DNA of 64,000 nt from Symbiodinium natans (Eukaryota; Sar; Dinophyceae; Suessiales; Symbiodiniaceae), in NCBI GenBank assembly GCA_905221605.1, contig CAJNDS010002436.1, positions 194,979 through 258,978 of the forward strand, written 5' to 3'. The translations under genes were made by a program, and so were the position numbers. Below are positions 20,920-31,600 of the stretch, piece after piece (position 1 is the first letter of the stretch; the number at the start of each line of letters is the position of its first letter). The notes beneath the pieces were generated by a model that saw nothing but the letters and a program-made list of their open reading frames with translations, was not told where the DNA came from and ran no database searches.

Positions 20920-23790
20920 ATGGGGTGTCGCCTGCGGCTCTGTCCAGCTGCCGGAAGATTCCCAAGCATTCGTCAAATCCGTACTAGGACGACTGATAAC
21001 TCGCCCAACCTGGAGAAATTTCTCCGGCTGCCCACTGCCTCGAATCGGGGTATCGCAGACCTACGAAGTGAATGCATCAAAGTTCTCTTGGCAGAAGCAA
21101 AGCCGCACCTGACGGACCTGCCACTACCGTATCATGAGCTGGGCCCCACGATGAAACTTGTGCTGGACATGTGGCTCCCCCACCTGCCACTTGAGCGCCT
21201 AGTTGACGGCTACCAGTTCTTTAGCCATGGCCTCTGAGGCAGAAAAAGAGGTAAGAAGCCTTCGGAGCAATACCATTACCCAGAGCAAGCAGCAGTAAAG
21301 CGTGCCGGCACACCTGTAGCGGTCAAGCCAGGCACTCATACCTGGCCGATCTGCCTGCTTCACCGAGTCTGTCCAAAGGCGTCAGTCATCCTTCTCACAC
21401 CGGAGTTAATTGATGTCCCTGAATGGCGTAGACTTTGGTTTGCGGTTGCTGGCAAAGTCCCCGCCAAAGGTACTGCCTTGCTGGTTACCTTGCGAGAGGG
21501 TGGTGGGGATGTGGCATACCCGGTGTGTTCATTGAGCTCCTATCCCCTAAAAAGCTCCGCACCGGCCCGGGCGAGAGCAAAGCAATGCAGCCAGTCAATC
21601 TCACCATTGCCCTGCTCCTGACAGATGAGCAGCACAGCCATTTCGTGAACCAACACACACTACCAAGAGTTAGCCAGCTCGAGGTGCTGCCCGGTGGAGC
21701 TTCCACCCCGCTTTGGGATGCACTGCTGCACATGCCCAAGGAGCGGCAGCATGTCGCATTAAGAATTCCGACGGAAGACTCACCTCTTGATGCCATTCGG
21801 CAGCCACACTGGCTCCCGGGTTTTCTCACGGACCTCGTGCTTGTTCTAATCATCGGATTGGTTGTTGAAGGGCATTGGCACGATTTATGGGCCCAGTTGA
21901 TTCATCCGGAGGTTTGCCAAGTTTTCAGGGGTAAGCATGAAACGCTGACTGACCAAGCATCGCCAGCCGGAGGCCCAGGGTCCACGAATCCCTTGAATAC
22001 CTTCCTCACAAAATTGGCTCGCTGAGGAGCAAACTTAGAGGACGCCCGGACTCCTGCGCTGTAGCAGCGCCTGCCCTCTGACTCGTTGAGCATGAACACG
22101 ACCCGCGGAACCGAGCAAGTATTTTTGCACTCGCGGTAGGCTCCACCTTCCTGGCGTGTCTCTGCGACACCTTTTGGGGAGCTGATGGCCATCTGGCGGC
22201 GCTGCTGGGAGCTTGCTCCTACGGTTTGGCTGCCAATCGCACTTCCGTATTCATTACTGGAGCGCCTGGCAGTGGCAAAACGCGCTCATGTGCTTTTCTC
22301 GGAGTGCTTGTTGCTTGCCTGACGAGTCGACTTACCCTGTACACTGCTCATGGCAACGAGTCGGTCCGGGCCTATGTCGAGACGGTGGATAGGTTAACGT
22401 CAGCCAGCAATGACTTTGTTCGCAATCGCATCACTCGCACACCGGGCAACAAGGAGAAGGATACTTACAAGCTCCCCTTTGACGCGCATGATGTGAATCG
22501 GGGGCTACTTGTAGCCACGACACACGGAACGATCGTGGCACGGCTCAGCTTCCCTTACTCGTTGCTCATTAATCGCCTAAAGGATGTGGAGCTGCTGCTC
22601 CGAGATGAAGCACAGCAACTGGGCACACCAGGCTCCAATACCATTCTGACGCACATCAAGCATGCACTTGACGTCATGATCGGTGATCACAGACAGCCCG
22701 CAGGAGGGTCCCGACCCAACTACCACTATGTCACTGAACTGTTGGAGCAAAAGACTTGTGGCCTCAATGCGGTCCCTGCGGACCTTTATACGCCGGCCAC
22801 CTTGCCCGCGGCATTGCTCAGACAAACGGCCAAAAATGCAGGACCGTGGAAAAAGGGACAATGCGAGATGCCCTCTTGGGGCAAGCCCAACTCGGGCTCG
22901 GGCTTTTCCGATGTCTTATTCTCACCGGTTTCCATGCTGAGTCGATCCTTTGCATGAGTATCGTCAAGCCGAAACAAGCAGAGACAGTCATGCAGGCCGC
23001 CGGGCTCAAGGCCATTGTCGGACCGGCCGTCAATCTCTCGCTATTCGGAGGCCTGTATTTTCGAGCTGAGGGGCCGAGCTCCCTCCTTCGCATGCCGCCA
23101 GGTCCCACGGTGCAGCATCTGCTCGGGCGGCCTCTGCGTAGCCCTGCTGGCAGGTGGATGGAGACCTGTGGATGGGTACGGGCGCCTGCCCAGGATGAGA
23201 CCCAAACCAAGTTGGGCAACAGCTATGACCTCAGCAGGGTGCTGGCGGACATTGTGCTTACCTTTGGGCACCAGGTGTACCCGGAGTCGCCCATTGGGTT
23301 GGTCTCCCAGTATGCCAAAATTGTGGTCCAAATGAAGTTCATGCTGCAAAAAAGTGTCCCGGCGGAGCAGCTAGGAGGAGACCACATGAGCCTCATGGAG
23401 GCATGTCAAACCGCGGAGGACTTCCCGTTGACTGGTCCGCCTAGACCTGCTCGGCACACGGACCCGGCTTTTGAGCATAAGGCCGGGATCCAGCAAGCCC
23501 CCCAAGGCCTTCGCCTCTGCCCGCCTGTGCCCGCGGGTAGTACCAGCCTCGATGCGGGGGTTGTCTCAGAAGTGGTTGCACCAAACACCAAAGCAATCTC
23601 CTGCCCCGGGCGAATCTACAGCAGGACCGCCTCGTGGGGAGATGGACCACGCCATGGACTAGGCCTGCCCAAGGCTGCCCGGGGCTCTGTTGCTGCGGTC
23701 AGCCCGCCGCCACATCCCAGTTGTGACGTGTCCCGCACCTCTTGGCACTCCCAGGAGGGCCGGCGAGCTGGTGTGCCGGAACCCTGACAC
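20920..23790 (+). pseudogene. Superfamily 1 (UPF1/DNA2-type) helicase, broken
   Basis: The core at 22080-22860 shows helicase motifs in order: GAPGSGKT (motif I), TAHGNESV (Ia), a VATTHG strand, RDEAQQ (motif II, DExxQ type) and GDHRQPAG (motif III). After a frame change near 22860 the sequence continues to PIGLVSQYAKIV, resembling the IGVITPYxxQ strand of the second RecA domain. Upstream, protein-like sequence runs in frame 1 (about 21298-21545) and then frame 3 (about 21545-22025), probably the N-terminal region. At least three frame changes and several stops separate the pieces. The later motifs V and VI were not found. It may be a pseudogene, possibly from a repeated family, or a gene with unresolved introns; long exon-like stretches favour decay. 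Confidence 0.65.
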
Positions 23791-24024
23791 GCAGGCAACC
23801 GCCGCGGACCCTCAGTTGGCCGCTTGTTCCATCTCTGTGGAAACTAGTGTGACGACTCCTGCCGATGGAGGCGATCTGACGTTGGGAGAAGGCGGTACCC
23901 CATCGGCCCCTCCCCGTGAAAAACCGAAGGTCCCTCTGGTACCTTTTCCCTTGAAAGCACGAACCCTGACCTCTCACACAAGTGCGGACAGCTCTCTCTT
24001 TTTCACAGTCAGAGCCACTTGAGC

Positions 24025-24036
24025 CTTGAGCCAAAA
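24025..24036 (-). other. Possible relict spliced-leader end
   Basis: On the minus strand this reads TTTTGGCTCAAG, identical to the last 12 bases of the dinoflagellate spliced leader, followed at once by another GCTCAAG. The first half of the leader is not conserved. Chance cannot be excluded. Confidence 0.3.
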
Positions 24037-24039
24037 GTC

Positions 24040-25030
24040 ACGAAGTGCACAAACTAAACGAATTCTCTCTTGTGAGCTTAAACTCAGCTTCAGAACGAAG
24101 TTCCTACACACTGCACACTCACTTTAAATAGCGTATTGGGCAAAAACACACTCGTATGATTTCCTTGGAAATCAACGAGGCATAAACCATCGAGGATGGG
24201 ATCACACGGATTCCCAATCACTCCGAAGCAAAACAAACCTATACAAGCTGATCCAAAACATGACAAAAACATCAATGATCAGCCACAATCTTCCACCCCC
24301 CGCATTTTGCTGAGGGTTCATGTCAAAGATCTGAAGTCCAAGCCCAGCTCGGCACTTCAACACTAAGGGGATGCCCTGGCCACATTCCCTTGGTGCGTAC
24401 TCGCCACCAAACGAAACAAACAACACACCAGTCGATCTCTGACATCAAACTTAAAACTCATGCAAGATCCCACCATCAGGCAGGTTGTCCTGGGTCCACA
24501 TCACTGGTAACCCAAGAGTTCGTTGTCCAAACACGTGAAAAACGAATTAAACTTGCATCCACCTGCACTGGGGCAGGGTTGTCTTGGAACGAATCCAAGA
24601 GTTCGTGGTGACAAACACGTGAAAACGAATTAATGCAAGCTTCAGATGTTTCCCACTCAGCACTCGACCTTGTCGTGGTACTCCTCCTCAGTCTCGCATC
24701 TTCCAGGTCACCAAACTCACCAACTAGCATCGGCTAGCTGATCCTTCAAGAAAAGATTGGCTTCATAGTTTCGCTTCTTCCAGCGTACCATCAGCCAAAA
24801 ACGTCTTCAGAGGTGGCAATCAGACGCCTTGCAGAAGGGGCTATAGAGTCCCTCGTTGAGTTTCATCATCATTTTGCCTCCTCTTTGCAAACTTCTCATG
24901 CACTGAAACAAGGGCTCACACTAACCAGAAAAATCGCGGGCGCTCCATGGCGGCAACGCGGCCATGGCTTCCAAAAAATGGCTGCGGGTTTCACTCACCC
25001 ACCCAACCACTGAGATCACTTAGCATCTCA
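24040..25030. other. Region downstream of element A
   Basis: Non-coding by eye. A segment CCAAGAGTTCGT...CACGTGAAAA(A)CGAATTAA occurs at about 24510-24549 and 24592-24634. If element A has a 3' LTR it should be here, but I could not match it to sequence beyond 33.0 kb. Confidence 0.4.
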
Positions 25031-25032
25031 GT

Positions 25033-28000
25033 TCATTCTTCATCCTCTTCGCCCTTCTTCTCGCCAGCTCCAGTTGACTCCATCAACTTGGCGCGGCGCT
25101 CCTTGGCGGCTTCCTTCATCTCCGCCAACTCAGCCGTCCTCGTTTCCATCACCACATCCTGCGAAGATCGGCTAGGCTCAGCTGGCGTCTCCGCAGGCCT
25201 CTCAGTTGGCTGGTCTCCAACCTTTCTCTTCTTCTCTTCCAACATCAGCTCCAAATCGGCAACACTAAAGCTTGCCTTCACACGCTCAGCAATCTGCGCG
25301 ATAGCTGCTGCATCCAACTCAGATGGTACAACTGACACAGGCGAGCGAACCGCTTCGCCTTCCAGCTTTGCTCTCTTAGCAGCTTCTTCCTCGGCAGCTG
25401 ACAGGTCGGCGATGCGCTTGCGCTTTCGCTCAGCTTCCTCGAACTCTCGGTCTTGCTGTTCCGCTGCAGCCTTGAGGATCCGCTTCAGGTCCTTTTCCTC
25501 CTTCTCGAGTTTCCCAACATTCTCACCCATGATCCCAAAGGCTTGCTGCCACATGTCGGCAGGCAACGTCAAGTTGAACCTCACCACATAGTCGGTCGGC
25601 AAGTGCCACTTACACTTGCAGATCCACACCACACCGCTTCGAGTCTCACTCGCAACCACCTTCTTCCAGCTTGCCGCCCTCTGCGTGTCGGTGATCTCCT
25701 CTTTCTTTTTCTCCAGGTCCTCCAAGAATCCTGCAACAGACTCCATCACGGATCTGTAGTGGCTGTAGGCCACAAACGACCACTTGGGGACTGGTCTCTC
25801 CCTCAGCTCCGGCTCGTGAATCCGAAGTGTATCACACGACAACATCGAAATCACTCGCACTCGCTCCACCAGTTCCTTAAACACCAAGGATCCTTCCTTT
25901 GCACTTCTCTTCCAGCGCAACACCCATGGGGGATAATACGAGCTCTCAGCTTCATCCTCCATGATCCTCTCTGCTCCCAAAATGGGTAGCATGCACAACA
26001 GATCCACCATCCGCAAGACTCCGAGGTCCTGGTGCTCACCCAGAAGCAAAACAGGGATTATCCCTTTTCTCTTCAAGTACCTCACGAAGCTCAACATCGC
26101 CAGGCCACACGTTCCCGGCGGCACTTCCATGTACAGTCCTCCTTCATTCACTGCCATCTCCCAGATGATGGCCTTGCCACCAATCTGTCCACGGACATCC
26201 AAGATTCCGAAGATCTTCGTGGGTTTCTCCTGTAGCTCACACACCTCCTGGATGGGCTTCACCAGCTTCTCGTATGAGCTTTGATAGCGCAACATATCCT
26301 TGTCGGATAGCGTGCCTATCACGTCCTTGAGCTCTAGCTCATCCACTGGAGTTCCGCGCCGGCAGATACTCCATGACACATCACCGAACCACTTCGGCGG
26401 CTCTGGATCCGCCAGCTCCGGAAACACGTCGACCATCCGTTCAATCACCTTCGGCATGGCCTTGGGTTTCGGTGCAGCTTGGCCTGAGCCTCGGCTTTCA
26501 CCTTTATCACCCCTTTTTCCAGCAGCTCGGCGCTCCTTCTCTGCCTCTCGGAGATGGAATGCATGGCTTGCATCCGTGCCAGAGACTGTCACAGTCTGTT
26601 TGCACTTTTCGCACTTGGGCTTGCCACTTTCATCCCAGCTCAACCCGGCAGCATGCTCGGATCTGAACAACCATTTGCAAACCTTACACCAAAAGGGGCT
26701 TTTCATCTCAGCACCCTGCTCACCCTTCCTGCTGTCTTCAGCTGCCATTTTCCTGTCCTTCACCAAAGGTACAGGCTCCAGGCTAGGGCTAGCTTCCGTG
26801 GTGCTTGAACCAAAGCTTTTGCGGTTGGACCATAAATCCATTTCTTGAACCTCAGGGGAAGAGTCTTCACGAAGGGTTTCGGGACTTCTAAGGTGGAAAT
26901 TTTCAAAAACTTCGCCACACTTTTTCACACTTTTCAACGATCCAACTTGCTCCACACTGCATCCAGTTGCCTCGGCACACTGGCATGCCTGAACTCCAAC
27001 CCTTGGTCGGATTCCACAGATCCTCCACACCTGCTGCACATCTTCACCAGGGTATATACCCATAGCTTGCTGGTGCTGACAGAATGTCACTTGACTCAAG
27101 CACTTTGTAAGAACGTCAGCGATCATTCCCGCTGTCGGGCACCAAATGACCTTCAAGGTCTGAGCTTCCTGTATCCGCTCCTGAAGATAGCAGACAGCGA
27201 TGTCTAAGTGGCGAACTCGCCTACTCAACCCACGGTTTAGCAAAACCGCTCTCGCTGAGGAACTGTCAGTGTGCAATCGGATCGTGACATCTGACTCGGC
27301 CAACTGACCGATCAAAGTCGCAAGTCCCTCACTCTCCTGTACCGCAGTCAAGATGGCTCTCAACTCGGCTTCACAAGAACTCAGCGATACACACCCTTGA
27401 ACTCGAGAGATTCCCTTGATCAGGCATCCTCTATAAAAGATGGCTATGCCCGACACAGATCTTCGTCCTAACGACGCTTGGGGTGCCCAACTGGCATCCG
27501 CATACACTTCCAGCTGCGCCGGCCCACTGTCCGGTACATTCCCATCAGGGCCAAAGTACTGCCATGCATGGTATTGTCCCTTTAGGAACCTAATCACTTG
27601 TCGCAATGCTTGCTCAAAGCATGCTGTTGGCTTGGACTGTCCTTGCGAAAGAATGGACATCCACCTACTCAGGTCAGGTCTCGACTGACCCCACCATGCA
27701 ATCCGGCCAAGTACTGCTCTGTACCTCGCAGCTGCAGTGTCACTCAACTCAGGATCCGAACCACTTGCTCTGCCCTTCTCGACCGTTTTCACGATGTCCG
27801 GAGGAGCAGTAACCACCTTCAGGTCCTTACAGAACTCTGTCTCGAACAGGGCATCTAAGTATGCCGGGGGCACTCGCATCCTGAGATGACTCCCTTGTCT
27901 CTCAATCTCTCGCCCCAAAAAGGTGATCTTTCCACCAGTGGAAGTGATTCGACCCGTTTCCTTGATCTTCAACTCTCCGTTCAGGGTGTCGGTCACCAAC

Positions 28001-28662
28001 CGAATGGCATCTCTAGTGCCACACAGAATCAAATCGTCCACATAGCACAACATGAGGAATCTTTTCCCTCTCACAGTGCCCTCGAAGACGGAAGGTTCCG
28101 TTGGGCATTGCTTCAACCCAACTTTCTTCACAACTGTCGCCAGCTTCAAGTTCCAAGCTTTGGCGGCAACTCTCAAACCATTCATGGCTTGATCCAGAAT
28201 CATAAACACCGGGACATAATAGTCCTTGCAGGCGGAAACATCCTTGGGCAATTGGATAATCGCCTTCGATCCTTTCGGAAGGGGGGAATGCAAGAATGCA
28301 GTGCTAACATCCAAAGTTGCGATATCCATAGCATCTACCGAAGCAATGGCCAAAAGCGTCCGTAACGCTTCTAAAGAAGGAGTCGTAGCACTCAGTCCTA
28401 AAGATGATGCTGTGCTCCCCTTTGCGATGTCTTGCACCACACACCGAGCTCTCACAGCTTCCTTGCCATTCACCACCTTTGGGCCTATGACCCATCGGGT
28501 TGGGATGATCTTTATCCCATGCTGACGAGCAAACTTCTGAGCCTCGTCTGCTCCAACCACTCTCCCTGCTTTGTGAGCAGTCATACTCTGCAGCTCAGTT
28601 CGCCGGCCTTCCACTGTTTTATCCACATCTAATGGACATCCATCTATCAACTTGGGATCCAC
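25033..28662 (-). CDS. Element A reverse transcriptase-RNase H with long C-terminal extension
   Basis: 1209 codons. RT signatures are LDVSTAFLHSPL (about residue 120) and YVDDLILCG (about 207). RNase H residues lie in YADASW (about 387), SSCEAEL (about 430) and HTDSSSAR (about 463), typical of copia. After residue 560 comes an extension I do not recognise. It has two CxxC pairs (CKVC about 657, CEKC about 684) like a zinc ribbon, a globular-looking part with IFGILDVRGQIGG and LLLGEHQDLGVLRMVDLL, then a charged coiled-coil tail ending GEEDEE. The frame lacks its own clear start and overlaps the upstream frame, so it is probably reached by a frameshift or was separated by an indel near 28670. 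Confidence 0.9.
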   Translation of the reverse strand: MDPKLIDGCPLDVDKTVEGRRTELQSMTAHKAGRVVGADEAQKFARQHGIKIIPTRWVIGPKVVNGKEAVRARCVVQDIAKGSTASSLGLSATTPSLEALRTLLAIASVDAMDIATLDVSTAFLHSPLPKGSKAIIQLPKDVSACKDYYVPVFMILDQAMNGLRVAAKAWNLKLATVVKKVGLKQCPTEPSVFEGTVRGKRFLMLCYVDDLILCGTRDAIRLVTDTLNGELKIKETGRITSTGGKITFLGREIERQGSHLRMRVPPAYLDALFETEFCKDLKVVTAPPDIVKTVEKGRASGSDPELSDTAAARYRAVLGRIAWWGQSRPDLSRWMSILSQGQSKPTACFEQALRQVIRFLKGQYHAWQYFGPDGNVPDSGPAQLEVYADASWAPQASLGRRSVSGIAIFYRGCLIKGISRVQGCVSLSSCEAELRAILTAVQESEGLATLIGQLAESDVTIRLHTDSSSARAVLLNRGLSRRVRHLDIAVCYLQERIQEAQTLKVIWCPTAGMIADVLTKCLSQVTFCQHQQAMGIYPGEDVQQVWRICGIRPRVGVQACQCAEATGCSVEQVGSLKSVKKCGEVFENFHLRSPETLREDSSPEVQEMDLWSNRKSFGSSTTEASPSLEPVPLVKDRKMAAEDSRKGEQGAEMKSPFWCKVCKWLFRSEHAAGLSWDESGKPKCEKCKQTVTVSGTDASHAFHLREAEKERRAAGKRGDKGESRGSGQAAPKPKAMPKVIERMVDVFPELADPEPPKWFGDVSWSICRRGTPVDELELKDVIGTLSDKDMLRYQSSYEKLVKPIQEVCELQEKPTKIFGILDVRGQIGGKAIIWEMAVNEGGLYMEVPPGTCGLAMLSFVRYLKRKGIIPVLLLGEHQDLGVLRMVDLLCMLPILGAERIMEDEAESSYYPPWVLRWKRSAKEGSLVFKELVERVRVISMLSCDTLRIHEPELRERPVPKWSFVAYSHYRSVMESVAGFLEDLEKKKEEITDTQRAASWKKVVASETRSGVVWICKCKWHLPTDYVVRFNLTLPADMWQQAFGIMGENVGKLEKEEKDLKRILKAAAEQQDREFEEAERKRKRIADLSAAEEEAAKRAKLEGEAVRSPVSVVPSELDAAAIAQIAERVKASFSVADLELMLEEKKRKVGDQPTERPAETPAEPSRSSQDVVMETRTAELAEMKEAAKERRAKLMESTGAGEKKGEEDEE

Positions 28663-31600
28663 ACACCTTCATGGACTCCGGGAAAGTGCTATTCTTGTTG
28701 AGCAGAATCGAATTGGTCACATGTACCAACTTCGGACTCTCGTCACTGCTTACCATTTTAATAGGACCTTGAGGCACATCGAGTCTTGGGTCTAAACAAA
28801 TACGATTGATCAGCCGGGGAACTCGATTGGACTCATCTGGAACTGAGTTCACATCTGAAGTTAAACTCTCTAAACGCCGGGGAACTCGACTGGACTCATT
28901 TGGAACTGAATCCACATCCATTTGAGGTTTTTCTTCCTCCATTGGGATCGCTTCATCCTCAGCGGGAGTTTCTCCTTCGAAGTATCCAGGTTCCATTGCC
29001 TCATCTGGAATCCCTTGGTAAGGCAAACTTGGATCCTCAAAATCCTCCATGTCAACATCCACAACTTCTGTCGCAGGTGTTGGGACGCTTTGCCTCTCCT
29101 CCAACTTGGGATCTGGTCGACTCTCATAGGTGATCTTCGGGCGTTTCAGGAGTGAAGGCTCACTTCCAGACTCCATCACCCCCGCATCCTTTGAGCTTCT
29201 CTGGTCCATTTTTGGAGTTTCCTCTGTTGGTTCTTTCGATTCCAACCGTTGTCGTTGAGCTTTCAACCAATCATCATACCGTTTTCGGCATTCAGCATTG
29301 TGGTTGGCTTTTCCTCTTTTTGGACCACACGCAGGACAGTTCGCTGTGCCACCATGTTCCTTCACCCATGCAGCTGGAGGTCCAACTTTGCTCATGTCTG
29401 TGGTCGGTCCATCAGACACTCGGCCCTCAAAGGCCTTGTCCGCTTCACCTTCAATCCGATCGGGCACACCATCCTCTTTCTCCTTCAGAATCGGGGGAGC
29501 CAATGTATCCGATGGATCATGCTCCTTGAGCAAATGTTGACAATGCTCCAACCCAATCTTCAACGGAACGATGTGCTTGATGGACTTTGCTCGAAAGTGT
29601 TTTGGACAACCATCCACCATGGCACTCACAACATGAGTCAAGCCACCAACTTCAGGGTACACATAGGCTGCTTCCACAAACCGGGAGAGCGCCGTGGTTT
29701 TCATCGAATCCGGTAGCTCAGCCAGAACTGTAGCACCTATCAACGACGATCCACACTCATGGAGGGATCTCTGTAGTACCAACTCCTGGGGTGATTTCTT
29801 CCCATCAAAGGCAGCTGCATGGTGATTGTGCATTGCAGCACAGTAAATCAGACCAAACTCAAACGCTCGAGGACTTCTCTTCAAGTCAAAGCCCTGCGCT
29901 CGTAGATCCAACCTCACCGTGCTGAACAACTCCTTGAGTGTTCTCACTGCCCTTTCCACACCACCAACCGCTTCATGTCCCTGCGGAGGTGCTCTTTGGG
30001 TCACAATCCTAATCCCCAGATTGGCTCTCTTGATGAGGGCGCTCACCGCTGTCTCGCTGTCTGTCCTCAACAGTACAGCAGACCCTGCAATGTCCAGTCC
30101 GAAAGCATTCATCCAATAACGAATCCAGCTGGAGGTATTGTCAGCATTGGTCCCTACCAACAGACATCCAATCATTCTGGTTGACATTTCAGTCATGACC
30201 AGTACTTTCATGTTGGGAGCCGTCGGCTGGTCTTTCGCAAAAGTACCAGTTACCAGGTTGATGAAGCAGAAATCTGCTTGCAACGCCACGGGTCGGTCTT
30301 GAGCATCCTTGGTCCGACGATGCTGGGTTGTTCCTCTTGTCATCCGACAATGAGGACATTCGGACGAAAAAGGAATGTGGCCTCGCATCCGATGCAGCTC
30401 CATTTCTTCTTGCTTTTTCTTGGTCATTGACTGCACTGACTGCATCTGATCAACCTCCATCGGTCGTTGGCCATCATCCACATCCATGGGTCGAACCTCA
30501 GTTCTTCCAAAGGTTACTTTCTTTCGCTTTCCAGCATCACCTTGCAGGTAGATCCAAGGACATCCAGCCCAGGATACTCCATATCCCATGACTCCTTTCT
30601 TCTCGTGTCGCAGCGAAATCTCTCTTCGAGTGAACTTCACTTCCCAACCAGTATTCACCATCTGCTCGGTGCTCAAGATGTTGTGAGCCACATCTGCTAC
30701 AACTCCAGTCACACACACCGATGTCAAACCAAGATACTGCTTTCCTTCATACATAGGCAGCAAGGCTCGGATGCGAACTCGCTCGAAGACATTCACCGGG
30801 GTATCGTTGGCTGCTGAGTACCTCTCATTAGGTCCCAACGCCTTCCGATCCAAGATCTGGAACTCATCCAAGTATCTTTTCGCAATCACAGTCACCGATG
30901 CTCCTGAGTCAATCAACCACCATTTGCTTGCATCATCCTTTTCCATGCTTTTGACTTGATTCATCGGAGGTTTCATCAAAGACCGAACTGACTTAGATGG
31001 CAACATCTGAGATAAATCGGTAGAGATCCGATGCTCCAACTCGGCAATCCGGACTCTCGTCTCAACTTCCCATGACCAATCTATCTCATCAGTACTCCGG
31101 GGAATCCACTCTTTTCTCACTTCATCGAGCAATCCTTCCAGAGGTTGCAACACAGATTCCACTCGGGCCTCTGACTCAGGTTCATTCCATTCACCTCCAG
31201 TTAGCTGGTAGTCACTCGACTCACCCTCTTGGGAGACTTCAGCAACTGTCTTCCCCTTTCCTTTGCCTTTTCCTTTGGGCTTTCCCTTTTCGGGCTTCTT
31301 CTTGGGATCTCCTTTTGCCTTGGCTTTCGCCTTAGCATTGGGGGAATTGGGCTTCTTGCCTGAATCTCCCTCCTTATACCAGCAATCGCGGGCATAATGT
31401 CCCTTTCCACCACACACATAGCACTCCACATCCTTCTTGTTCTGGCTTGAAGCTCGTTTGCCAGCACCTTTGCTTGATTCGCGCTTGCCTTTCTGTTCCT
31501 TTCCTTTGCCTTTTGGTTTTCCTTCGTTGCCCTTTCCCTCATTGGGATCTCGAAAAGGTTGAAGCTTCGTGCCAGGGGCTTCTGACCACACCCTTTGTTG

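Noticed and set aside
25033-25591. Plus-strand frames opposite element A
   Set aside because: Shadows of the element A coding strand without domain motifs.
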